Part shown: piece by piece, positions 25,758 to 33,439 of the stretch
Layout of the letters: each line of letters starts with the position of its first letter
Position numbering within the stretch: position 1 is the stretch's first letter
Assembly: GCA_041395505.1 (NCBI GenBank)
Contig: JAWLAG010000001.1
Span: forward strand, 2,232,001 to 2,296,000
DNA length: 64,000 bases
Direction of reading: 5' to 3'
Source of the DNA: Steroidobacteraceae bacterium
Lineage (GTDB): Bacteria; Pseudomonadota; Gammaproteobacteria; Steroidobacterales; Steroidobacteraceae
Position numbers and translations under genes: made by a program
Notes under the pieces: model-generated
The model's input: the letters and a program-made list of their open reading frames with translations, nothing else
Told to the model about the DNA's origin: nothing
Databases searched by the model: none

Positions 25758-26501
25758 TCAACGCTGCGCCAGGAGCTCGTCCGGAATTTCCGCATTCGAG
25801 TACACGTTCTGCACGTCGTCCAGATCTTCGAGTGTTTCGAGCATTTTCAGCATGCTCTCCGCCTGCTCGCCCGCCAACGCGGCGCTGCTGGCAGCCCGCT
25901 GGACGACGCTGGCATCTGCCGGCGTGTGACCGGCGGCCTCCATAGCCGCAGCAACCGCCGCGCACTCGGATGGCGAAGTCAGCACTTCGATGGTGCCGTC
26001 CTCGCTGACGATGACATCCTCTGCACCGGCTTCGAGTGCGCGATCGAGCAGCTGGTCTTCGTCCGTGCCGGGCGGATAGGTCAGTACGCCGACTTCATTG
26101 AACAAATAGGCCACCGAGCCGTCTGCGCCGAGATTGCCACCATATTTTGTGAAGGCATGGCGCACTTCCGCGACTGTACGATTGCGGTTGTCCGTCAGGC
26201 ACTCGACCATCACGGCCACGCCGCCCGGTCCGTAGCCTTCATAGCGAACCGCCTCGAAGTTGGCCTCCGCGCCATCACCAGCCGCGCGCTTGATGGCGCG
26301 ATCGATCGTGTCCTTTGGCAGGCTGCCGGCACGCGCCTTGTCGATCGCCAGGCGCAGGCGTGCATTCATCGCCGGGTCGGCGCCACCGTTGCGCGCAGCG
26401 GTGCTGATGGCACGTACCAGCTTGGTGAAAACCTTGCCGCGACGCTTGTCCTGGGCACCTTTGCGGTGCTGGATATTCGCCCATTTACTGTGTCCCGCCA
26501 T
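25758..26501 (-). CDS. yebC: YebC/PmpR-family transcriptional regulator or translation factor
   Basis: The hallmark N-terminus MAGHSKWANIQHRKGAQDKR and the YEGYGPGGVAVMVECLTDN motif identify this 247-residue protein. The family has been described both as DNA-binding regulators and as a factor easing ribosome stalling at prolines. It is the first gene of the ruvCAB-tol run and diverges from relA, with 52 bases between the starts. Confidence 0.97.
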   Translation of the reverse strand: MAGHSKWANIQHRKGAQDKRRGKVFTKLVRAISTAARNGGADPAMNARLRLAIDKARAGSLPKDTIDRAIKRAAGDGAEANFEAVRYEGYGPGGVAVMVECLTDNRNRTVAEVRHAFTKYGGNLGADGSVAYLFNEVGVLTYPPGTDEDQLLDRALEAGAEDVIVSEDGTIEVLTSPSECAAVAAAMEAAGHTPADASVVQRAASSAALAGEQAESMLKMLETLEDLDDVQNVYSNAEIPDELLAQR

Positions 26502-26553
26502 AGCCGCAATATCATACCGTTTCCGTCATCGCCGCGGCAGGCAGACCAGGCCA

Positions 26554-28530
26554 ATGAAGCTCGAAATTCCACTTCCGGCGCAGCTCAAAGGCGATATCGA
26601 CTCGCTCGCAGCCAGCGGACCGCCGGCGCTGTCGTTCGCCGCCACACAGGTTGCGGCTTTGGTCTATTCGCTCACGGAGGATCGCGACCTGACCGTGGCC
26701 GCCCTACTCGCGCACCAATTGAGGAGTGAAATTCCGCAACGCGACGCCACGGTCACGCCCACGCAGCTGCGCCTGGCAAGAGAACTCGCGGCCCTCGGGG
26801 AAATCGGGCTGCCGGCAGGATGGTCCCCCGCCGATGGAGTCGACCGCGCGCAATCCGAAGCGGTCCGTCGAATGTTGCTTGCAGTCGTCAGCGATCCGCG
26901 CCTGGTGATCGCAAGGCTTGCCCAGCAGCTCGTACGCTTGCGCGACGCCCGTGATGCCTCGGCCGCCGAGCGAAACCGACTGGCGAGCGAAGCCACCGCG
27001 GTATTTGCACCCTTGGCCAATCGCCTCGGTGTATGGCGCCTCAAATGGGAACTCGAAGATTACTCGTTGCGCTATCTCGAGCCGGAAAGTTACGCGGCAA
27101 TTGCGGGCGCCCTCAACGAGACACGGCGCGAGCGGGAAAGGTTCATTGCTGATGCCTGCCAGCAACTGCAGGCAGCGCTGGTACTGCAGGGGCTCGACGT
27201 CGAGGTCTACGGCCGGCCGAAGCACATCTACAGTATTTATCGGAAGATGCAACGCAAGCAGTTGCCGATCGAGCAGCTGTATGACCTGCGCGCACTTCGC
27301 ATCATCTGCACCGACGTGGCGCAATGCTACGCCGCCCTCGGCGTCGTGCACGGGCTGTGGCGCTACCTGCCAGGCGAATTCGATGACTACATAGCCACGC
27401 CCAAGGAAAATGGCTATCAGTCGATTCACACGGCCGTCATCGGCTCGGACAACCGTCCCATGGAGGTACAGATCCGCACCGCGCAGATGCAAGCCAGCGC
27501 GGAACTGGGTATCGCTGCGCATTGGCGCTACAAGGAAGGAACGAAGTCGGCCTCTTATGACGCGAAAATCGCCTGGGTCAGGCAGCTGCTCGAACCCGGT
27601 GCCCTCGGCGGCGGCAGCGATGAATTGCTCGAGCAATTGCGCGGTGAACTGTTCCAGGATCGCGTCTTCGCAATGACGCCGCGCGGCGATGTAATCGATC
27701 TGCCCTCCGGAGCGACGCCGCTCGATTTCGCCTACCATGTACACACCGATCTCGGTCATCGCTGTCGGGGCGCGAAGATCAATGGTCGCATCGCGCCCTT
27801 GAATCAGCGCGTCGAAAACGGCGCCGTCGTGGAAATACTGGCCGGCAAGGAACTGCGGCCAAGTCGCGACTGGCTCAAGCCGGAGGCCGGCTATCTGGTC
27901 TCGCCGCGCAGTCGCGCGAAGCTGCGCGCCTGGTTTCGAAGCCACGATCCGGGCCTGGCCATCGGGGCCGAAGACGACGACCTGACCACTGCCGCCTCAC
28001 CGGCCAACACCCGCGTACGACACAACGGCATCCGTGCCCGAAAGTCCATGCCGCGCCGCAGCGGTCAACGCATCGTGGTAGCCGACGATCCCGACCTGCC
28101 CTGGAGCCTGGCACGATGCTGTAGCGCAATTCCGCCTGAACCCATTCGCGGCTACCTGACGATCGACCGTGGCGTAACCATTCACGCGGCCAGCTGCCGC
28201 TCGCTCGAGCGAATGCTGCGACGCAGCCCGCAAAGGGAACTGAAGGCCGCTTGGAACAGCGCCGCAACCGGCACCAGTGCGGTGACGCTGCTGCTGTCAG
28301 CGAACGACGGTCCCGGCCTGTTGCGCGACCTCGATGGCGTCCTGGCGGCGCGCGACGTCGCGATGGAGAGCCTGGTGCGTCGGCGGGCAGCCGCGGGCGA
28401 GGAGGCATCGCTCGAGCTGACCGTCCGGGTTGTCGATCAGCAGCAGCTGCAGGCATTGATTGGCGCCCTCGGCACACTCAAAACAGTGACGCAGGTCCGC
28501 CACCAGCGTAGCCACATGGCCCGAAGGTGA
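26554..28530 (+). CDS. relA: (p)ppGpp synthetase RelA
   Basis: RelA is a ribosome-associated stringent-response enzyme making (p)ppGpp from ATP and GTP/GDP. From ATG 26554 (658 residues): an N-terminal HD-like domain lacking the His-Asp pair (hydrolase dead), the synthetase domain at about residues 210-340 with RPKHIYSIYRKM, PKENGYQSIHTAV and AAHWRYKEG, the EFDD signature at about 274 that marks RelA rather than bifunctional SpoT, a TGS domain at about 368-430, a cysteine-containing zinc-finger-like region (LARCCSAIP) and a C-terminal ACT domain from about 574. Confidence 0.95.
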   Translation: MKLEIPLPAQLKGDIDSLAASGPPALSFAATQVAALVYSLTEDRDLTVAALLAHQLRSEIPQRDATVTPTQLRLARELAALGEIGLPAGWSPADGVDRAQSEAVRRMLLAVVSDPRLVIARLAQQLVRLRDARDASAAERNRLASEATAVFAPLANRLGVWRLKWELEDYSLRYLEPESYAAIAGALNETRRERERFIADACQQLQAALVLQGLDVEVYGRPKHIYSIYRKMQRKQLPIEQLYDLRALRIICTDVAQCYAALGVVHGLWRYLPGEFDDYIATPKENGYQSIHTAVIGSDNRPMEVQIRTAQMQASAELGIAAHWRYKEGTKSASYDAKIAWVRQLLEPGALGGGSDELLEQLRGELFQDRVFAMTPRGDVIDLPSGATPLDFAYHVHTDLGHRCRGAKINGRIAPLNQRVENGAVVEILAGKELRPSRDWLKPEAGYLVSPRSRAKLRAWFRSHDPGLAIGAEDDDLTTAASPANTRVRHNGIRARKSMPRRSGQRIVVADDPDLPWSLARCCSAIPPEPIRGYLTIDRGVTIHAASCRSLERMLRRSPQRELKAAWNSAATGTSAVTLLLSANDGPGLLRDLDGVLAARDVAMESLVRRRAAAGEEASLELTVRVVDQQQLQALIGALGTLKTVTQVRHQRSHMARR

Positions 28531-28612
28531 TGGCTATCACAGGCACCGGCAGGACATTGCCGCGCTGTGCCCGTGAACCGTGATGCGGCGCAACGCGGCA
28601 AGCACGCCAAAC

Positions 28613-28627
28613 CCTTAATTATTAAGG
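28613..28627. promoter_or_regulatory. perfect palindrome upstream of the TonB-like gene
   Basis: CCTTAAT-T-ATTAAGG is a perfect 7+1+7 inverted repeat in an otherwise GC-rich gap, 60 bases before ATG 28688. It could be an operator for the downstream gene or a weak end signal for relA. No matching promoter hexamers were identified. Confidence 0.4.
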
Positions 28628-28687
28628 TGATATAGCGCACGGCAGGATACTCCTGGCTCCGTGCCGGACGTGCAGCGGAAGCCCTGG

Positions 28688-30766
28688 ATGCGAATTCTCA
28701 TTGCAGATCATGATTCGGTATTGCTCGAGCGAGTCGCGCGCGGCCTCGGCGCGCCGTTCGAAGTCGATACCGTCACCAACAAGGCCGACTGCCTGATGCT
28801 CGCTGGCAAGGGCGACGTTGCCATGGTGATCGCGTGCGAGAAAGTCGCCGATGGCTCGGGACTCGATCTGTTGTCGAAATTGCAGCGGCGTCATCCACAG
28901 ATCCTGCGTGTATTTGCAGCCGATGCAGATCGCCTGGCGCTGCTCGGTGCGCACCTCGAACCCTTCCAGCTCTTCGACACGATTGGCTATCCGCTCGACC
29001 CGGGCGAGTTGACCAATACGCTGTTCGTTGCCATGGCGGCGGACAGCGCGCATGCCGACACGGCAACCATCCAGCACATCGTACTCAGCGCCGAGGATAC
29101 GCCGCCGGCGCCCGCTCCGCGCGCGCGCCGCACAGCGGCAGCACATGGCAGTCCCGCGGCTGCGGCACCGGCACCAACTCCGGAAATCATCGAACAACCA
29201 GTCGTTGATCAGGCGAACCTGCCGCGCGCCGTGCTCATTACACGCGACACCGCCTGCCTCGACGCTGCGCGGACTGCCTGCAATGACCGCGGCCTGCAGC
29301 TATGGCCGAACAGCGATCCAGGCGTCGCCTTGCGAACCGCCGCGGCACGGCCAACGCAATTCATGATGATCGACATCGCGAGCACCCGAGCGGAGCGCGG
29401 CGAACTCGTCGCCGCCATCGCAAAACAACTGCCGAACGCCGACGTCATCCTGATCGGGCGACGCGAAGACAGCGCGTTCGCGGAGGCCTGCATTGCTCGT
29501 GGCCTTGCCAAACGCTGGATCGCGAAGCCATTCACGGCCGCCAGCGTGCGTCTTGCCATCGACAACCTGGCGAGCGGCAACGCCCGGCAAACACCAGAGG
29601 AAATCGCGAATTCGAATCTGGTACGCCAGGGTGCCAGCGCCACACCGGTCGCTCCCAAGGCGACACCAAGTCCCGCGGCGAGCACCGCGACGACCGCTAC
29701 GGCCAGCACCACCATTGACTTCGCTGATGAAATGCGCAACGTACTCGCGCAATCAGCCACCCCCGATACCCCCGCGCAGCGACCGCTCCCTGTCAACTGG
29801 CGCGCGACAGCGCGTCCGGCAACGCCGGCACGCAAATCGACCTGGCCGCGTTGGCTCGCCGCGTTGCTCGTTGGCGTGGCCATCATTGCCTACCTCGGTA
29901 CGCGCGGCAAACCCGCGGCGCCACCGCCGGCGAGCCGCGCGGAAACGGCAGCCGCGCCACAGGCGCCGTCACCGGAAATAGTCCCGCAGAATGAGCAATC
30001 CGTGCCCGCCGGCAGTTCCGTTCCATCCGAGCAGGCAGACGTCACGGCGAGTGAAGCCCCCTCGCCCGCGCCTTCGAATGCGTTGCCGCCGCAAACAGCC
30101 GCGATGAACACTGACTCACAATTCGGGGCACCGCAACCTCAAGATGGAACGCGCCCGGCGTCGGCGGCATCGGCACGCGAGGCAGCAGACGATCGGGCGC
30201 CAGCGCCGATAACGCGCGGCACCACGGCCAACGCCGCGCCACGCCCCAGGGAAACTGCCATTGCGACCGACGCAGCCAGCGCGCAACAGCCGGACAGATC
30301 ACCGGCGCCGCCTACGACTCCTCCGAGCCAGGGGAACGTGAATACGGCTTCGGCCAACGCCGCCAGCACGGCTCCGGCATCGACCGGCTCTGCCGCTGGC
30401 ACGAATCAGCCCCCGCAGGATGATGCGAGGCGGGCGCCAACGCCCGATGACAGCCAATCCGGCCCGAGCGATGGCGGTCCCAAAAGGGTCGCGCTTTCCT
30501 CACTCACGCCACTGAACGGTATCGAAGTGCGTTATCCGCGATCCGCCTTGCGCGCCGGGACCGAGGGCTATGTGGACGTGGAATTCACCGTCGAATTCAA
30601 TGGCGCCGTCTCGGACGCTGTGGCTTTGGCCGCCGAACCGTCCGGAACCTTCGACCGAGCCGCCGTGCAGGCAGTCAGGCAACTGCGGTTCAAGCCGGTA
30701 CGCGAGGGTGGCGCATCCATTCGCGTACGCAGCCAACTGCGCGTGCAATTCAAGCTCGACAAGTAA
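28688..30766 (+). CDS. TonB C-terminal-domain protein with two receiver-like domains
   Basis: ATG 28688 gives 692 residues. Residues 1-115 resemble a response-regulator receiver (MRILIADHDSVLLERVARGL), but the phospho-Asp strand reads MVIACEKVADGSG, so the acceptor is missing. A second receiver-like unit spans about 178-300 and keeps an Asp (FMMIDIAST) and a Lys-Pro (IAKPF) but lacks the acidic pair at its start. A membrane segment follows at about 385-403 (WLAALLVGVAIIAYLG), then about 190 residues rich in Pro, Ala, Ser and Gln, and a TonB C-terminal domain from about 600 (YPRSALRAGTEGYVDVEFTV, FKPVREGGA). This puts receivers in the cytoplasm and a TonB tail in the periplasm. The role is unknown. 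Confidence 0.85.
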   Translation: MRILIADHDSVLLERVARGLGAPFEVDTVTNKADCLMLAGKGDVAMVIACEKVADGSGLDLLSKLQRRHPQILRVFAADADRLALLGAHLEPFQLFDTIGYPLDPGELTNTLFVAMAADSAHADTATIQHIVLSAEDTPPAPAPRARRTAAAHGSPAAAAPAPTPEIIEQPVVDQANLPRAVLITRDTACLDAARTACNDRGLQLWPNSDPGVALRTAAARPTQFMMIDIASTRAERGELVAAIAKQLPNADVILIGRREDSAFAEACIARGLAKRWIAKPFTAASVRLAIDNLASGNARQTPEEIANSNLVRQGASATPVAPKATPSPAASTATTATASTTIDFADEMRNVLAQSATPDTPAQRPLPVNWRATARPATPARKSTWPRWLAALLVGVAIIAYLGTRGKPAAPPPASRAETAAAPQAPSPEIVPQNEQSVPAGSSVPSEQADVTASEAPSPAPSNALPPQTAAMNTDSQFGAPQPQDGTRPASAASAREAADDRAPAPITRGTTANAAPRPRETAIATDAASAQQPDRSPAPPTTPPSQGNVNTASANAASTAPASTGSAAGTNQPPQDDARRAPTPDDSQSGPSDGGPKRVALSSLTPLNGIEVRYPRSALRAGTEGYVDVEFTVEFNGAVSDAVALAAEPSGTFDRAAVQAVRQLRFKPVREGGASIRVRSQLRVQFKLDK

Positions 30767-30773
30767 ACACCCG

Positions 30774-30812
30774 GCTCGCGCATTCCTGCAATATGCAGGT
30801 GCGCTGGCGAGC
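30774..30812. terminator. extended hairpin between convergent genes, likely bidirectional terminator
   Basis: GCTCGC (30774-30779) pairs with GCGAGC (30807-30812), and a perfect inner stem CCTGCA-ATA-TGCAGG lies at 30785-30799. It occupies the whole gap between the TonB-like gene and lpd, which converge. No T-tract is present on either strand. Confidence 0.55.
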
Positions 30813-32242
30813 TAGCGATTGATGCTATCGATGGCGATCTTGTCGGCGGCCAGCGCCGCTTCGTGCATCGCTTCGGCAAGGGTCGGGTGCGCGTGTATCG
30901 TGCGCTGCAGGTCTTCTGCGCTGGCCGAATACTCCATGGCAAGCACAGCCTCGGCGATCAGCTCTCCGGCCATCGGGCCGATGACATGCACGCCCAGCAC
31001 TTCGTCGTCGTCGGTGGCGGCAACAATCTTGACGAACCCCGTCGTAGCTTCCATGGCACGGGCTCGGCCGCTCGCGAGGAAAGGGAATACACCCGTCTTG
31101 TAGGCTCGCCCGGATTGCTTGACCTGCTGTTCGCTTCGGCCGACCCAGGCGATTTCCGGCGTCGTGTAGATGACCGAGGGTACGGTGTCGTAATTGACTT
31201 CGCCGTGCAGGCCGGCGATCAGGTCCGCCACCATGACTCCTTCTTCCTTCGCCTTGTGAGCGAGCATCGGGCCACGCACGCAGTCACCGACTGCCCACAC
31301 ATTGGCGATTGAGGTTTTGCAGTGATCATCGACCACGATGCAGCCGCGCTCATCGACGGCAACGCCACTTTCGGGCGCAAGCAGTCCTTTCGTGTTCGCG
31401 CGACGTCCAACGGCGACCACGAGCCTGTCGAATTGCTCCTTGTGGCCGTCCCCTTTTGCATCCTTGTACTCGAGGTCAACGGCATCGCCACGCACGGCCG
31501 CCTTCTGCACCCGCGCACCGAGCCTGATGTCGAGACCCTGCTTCGTGAACGCCTTGAGCGCTTCGCGCGCCAATTGGGAATCCGCCATGGGCAGAAACTC
31601 ATCGAGCGCCTCTAGAACCACGACTTTCGAGCCGAGGCGACTCCAGACACTGCCAAGCTCGAGTCCGATTACACCGGCGCCAATCACACCGAGGCGCGCC
31701 GGAGCGGATGTGAAATCCAATGCGCCCCAGGAATCGACGATGCGCTCGCCGTCGAAGGCTGCGCTCGGCAACTCTGCCGGAACGCTCCCGGCGGCAAGAA
31801 TGACGTGCTTGGCGCTCAAGGTCCGCCGGCTGCCGTCCGCCGCCGTGAACCTTACCTTGCCAGCGCCGAGCAACTCGCCGCGTCCCTGCAATGTCGCTGC
31901 GCCTGCGGACTTGAGCAATGCCGCAATGCCGCCCGTCATGCCGCGCACGATGTCCTGTTTACGCTTCTGCATGGCCGCAATGTCGACCTTCACGGTGCCA
32001 CACTTGATGCCGTGCTTTGCAAATTCGGTTTGCGCACGATGCAACAACTCGGTGGATTCGAGTAAAGCCTTGGATGGAATGCATCCGGCATTCAGGCATG
32101 TACCGCCGAACGCGTACCCGCCATCCCGGTTCTGCCAGCCATCGATACAGACCACCTTGAGTTTGCGTTGAGCGGCGCGAATGGCCGCTGGATATCCAGC
32201 GGGGCCGCCACCGATGACTACGACGTCGAATTCGTCCGACAT
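30812..32242 (-). CDS. lpd: dihydrolipoyl dehydrogenase (E3)
   Basis: This FAD flavoprotein reoxidises the lipoyl groups of the 2-oxoglutarate dehydrogenase complex with NAD+. It has an N-terminal GGGPAGY FAD motif, the redox pair C49/C54 in GGTCLNAGCIPSK, the second dinucleotide motif GVIGAGVIGLELG, and the C-terminal AHPTLAEAMHEA with the catalytic His. ATG 32242, with GGGAGTGG upstream, gives 476 residues. It lies 15 bases behind sucB. Confidence 0.96.
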   Translation of the reverse strand: MSDEFDVVVIGGGPAGYPAAIRAAQRKLKVVCIDGWQNRDGGYAFGGTCLNAGCIPSKALLESTELLHRAQTEFAKHGIKCGTVKVDIAAMQKRKQDIVRGMTGGIAALLKSAGAATLQGRGELLGAGKVRFTAADGSRRTLSAKHVILAAGSVPAELPSAAFDGERIVDSWGALDFTSAPARLGVIGAGVIGLELGSVWSRLGSKVVVLEALDEFLPMADSQLAREALKAFTKQGLDIRLGARVQKAAVRGDAVDLEYKDAKGDGHKEQFDRLVVAVGRRANTKGLLAPESGVAVDERGCIVVDDHCKTSIANVWAVGDCVRGPMLAHKAKEEGVMVADLIAGLHGEVNYDTVPSVIYTTPEIAWVGRSEQQVKQSGRAYKTGVFPFLASGRARAMEATTGFVKIVAATDDDEVLGVHVIGPMAGELIAEAVLAMEYSASAEDLQRTIHAHPTLAEAMHEAALAADKIAIDSINR

Positions 32243-32257
32243 GCGATCCACTCCCAA

Positions 32258-33439
32258 TCAGATCCCGAGCAGCATGCGACCCGGATCTTCAAGTGCGTCG
32301 CGAATGGCGACGAGAAATTGAACTGAATCCCTGCCGTCTATGATGCGATGATCATAGGTAACAGCAAGGTACATCATCGGTCTCGCGACCACGGCCCCAT
32401 CGACAACGATCGGGCGCTCCTGGATACGGTGCATGCCGAGAATCGCGCTCTGCGGCGCATTGACGATGGGAGTGGAGAGCATGGATCCGAATATGCCGCC
32501 GTTCGTGATGCTGAAAGTGCCGCCCGTCAATTCTTCGATCGTAATCGTACCGGCGCGTGCCTTGCTGGCGAATTCACCGATTTCCTTTTCGATCGCGGCA
32601 AAAGACTTGCCGTCGGCGTCGCGGATGACCGGCACCATCAGCCCTCGATCGGTCGATACCGCAACACCGATATCGTAATACTCGTGATAAACGATATCGC
32701 CGCCATCGACCATGGCATTGACGATCGGAAATTTCTTCAATGCCGCGACGCAGGCTTTGACGAAGAACGACATGTAACCGAGCTTCACGCCATGGTCTTT
32801 TTCGAAGCTGTCCTTGTACTTCGCTCGCAATGCCTGTACGGCGCTGAGATCGACCTCGTTGAACGTGGTCAACAGCGCCTGCGTAGCCTGCGCCTCGACC
32901 AGGCGCTGCGCGACCCGCTGTCGCAGGCGAGTCATCGGAACGCGCTGCTGCGCGCGAATTGCACCCGAGGGCATGGCCGATGACCGGTCGAGATGCGCGA
33001 CGACATCGCCCTTGGTAATGCGCCCGTCCCTGCCGCTGCCTTCGATGGCCTTCGGATCAAGCTTGTTCTCCTCGACCATGCGGCGAACGGACGGACTGAG
33101 CTTCGATTTGTCGCTCTTGGCGGCTGACGCCGCCCCTTTGGCGGCGGGTGTTGCCTGCGGCGTCGCGGCCGGCTTCGCCGCCGCCACGGAAGGAGCCGCC
33201 GCCCCCTCTTCTATGACGGCGAGCAATTGCCCGCTCGTGACTGTCGCGCCGGCCTCGACCTTCAGCTCGCGCACCGTGCCATTGACCGGCACCGGCACCT
33301 CGAGCACGACCTTGTCGGTCTCGAGGTCGGCGATGTTCTCATCGCGGGCAACGGATTCGCCGACCTCTTTGCGCCAGGCGACCAATGTCGCATCTGCCAC
33401 GGACTCCGGCAGTTGAGGAACACGTATTTCTGTACTCAT
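32258..33439 (-). CDS. sucB: 2-oxoglutarate dehydrogenase E2, dihydrolipoyl succinyltransferase
   Basis: This is the E2 core of the 2-oxoglutarate dehydrogenase complex. The lipoyl domain carries Lys43 in the motif LETDKVVLEV, followed by an Ala/Pro linker, a peripheral-subunit-binding domain (LSPSVRRMVEENKLD) and the acyltransferase domain with the catalytic His in TYDHRIIDGRDSVQFL (about residue 364). The ATG overlaps the sucA stop by four bases. 393 residues. Confidence 0.96.
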   Translation of the reverse strand: MSTEIRVPQLPESVADATLVAWRKEVGESVARDENIADLETDKVVLEVPVPVNGTVRELKVEAGATVTSGQLLAVIEEGAAAPSVAAAKPAATPQATPAAKGAASAAKSDKSKLSPSVRRMVEENKLDPKAIEGSGRDGRITKGDVVAHLDRSSAMPSGAIRAQQRVPMTRLRQRVAQRLVEAQATQALLTTFNEVDLSAVQALRAKYKDSFEKDHGVKLGYMSFFVKACVAALKKFPIVNAMVDGGDIVYHEYYDIGVAVSTDRGLMVPVIRDADGKSFAAIEKEIGEFASKARAGTITIEELTGGTFSITNGGIFGSMLSTPIVNAPQSAILGMHRIQERPIVVDGAVVARPMMYLAVTYDHRIIDGRDSVQFLVAIRDALEDPGRMLLGI

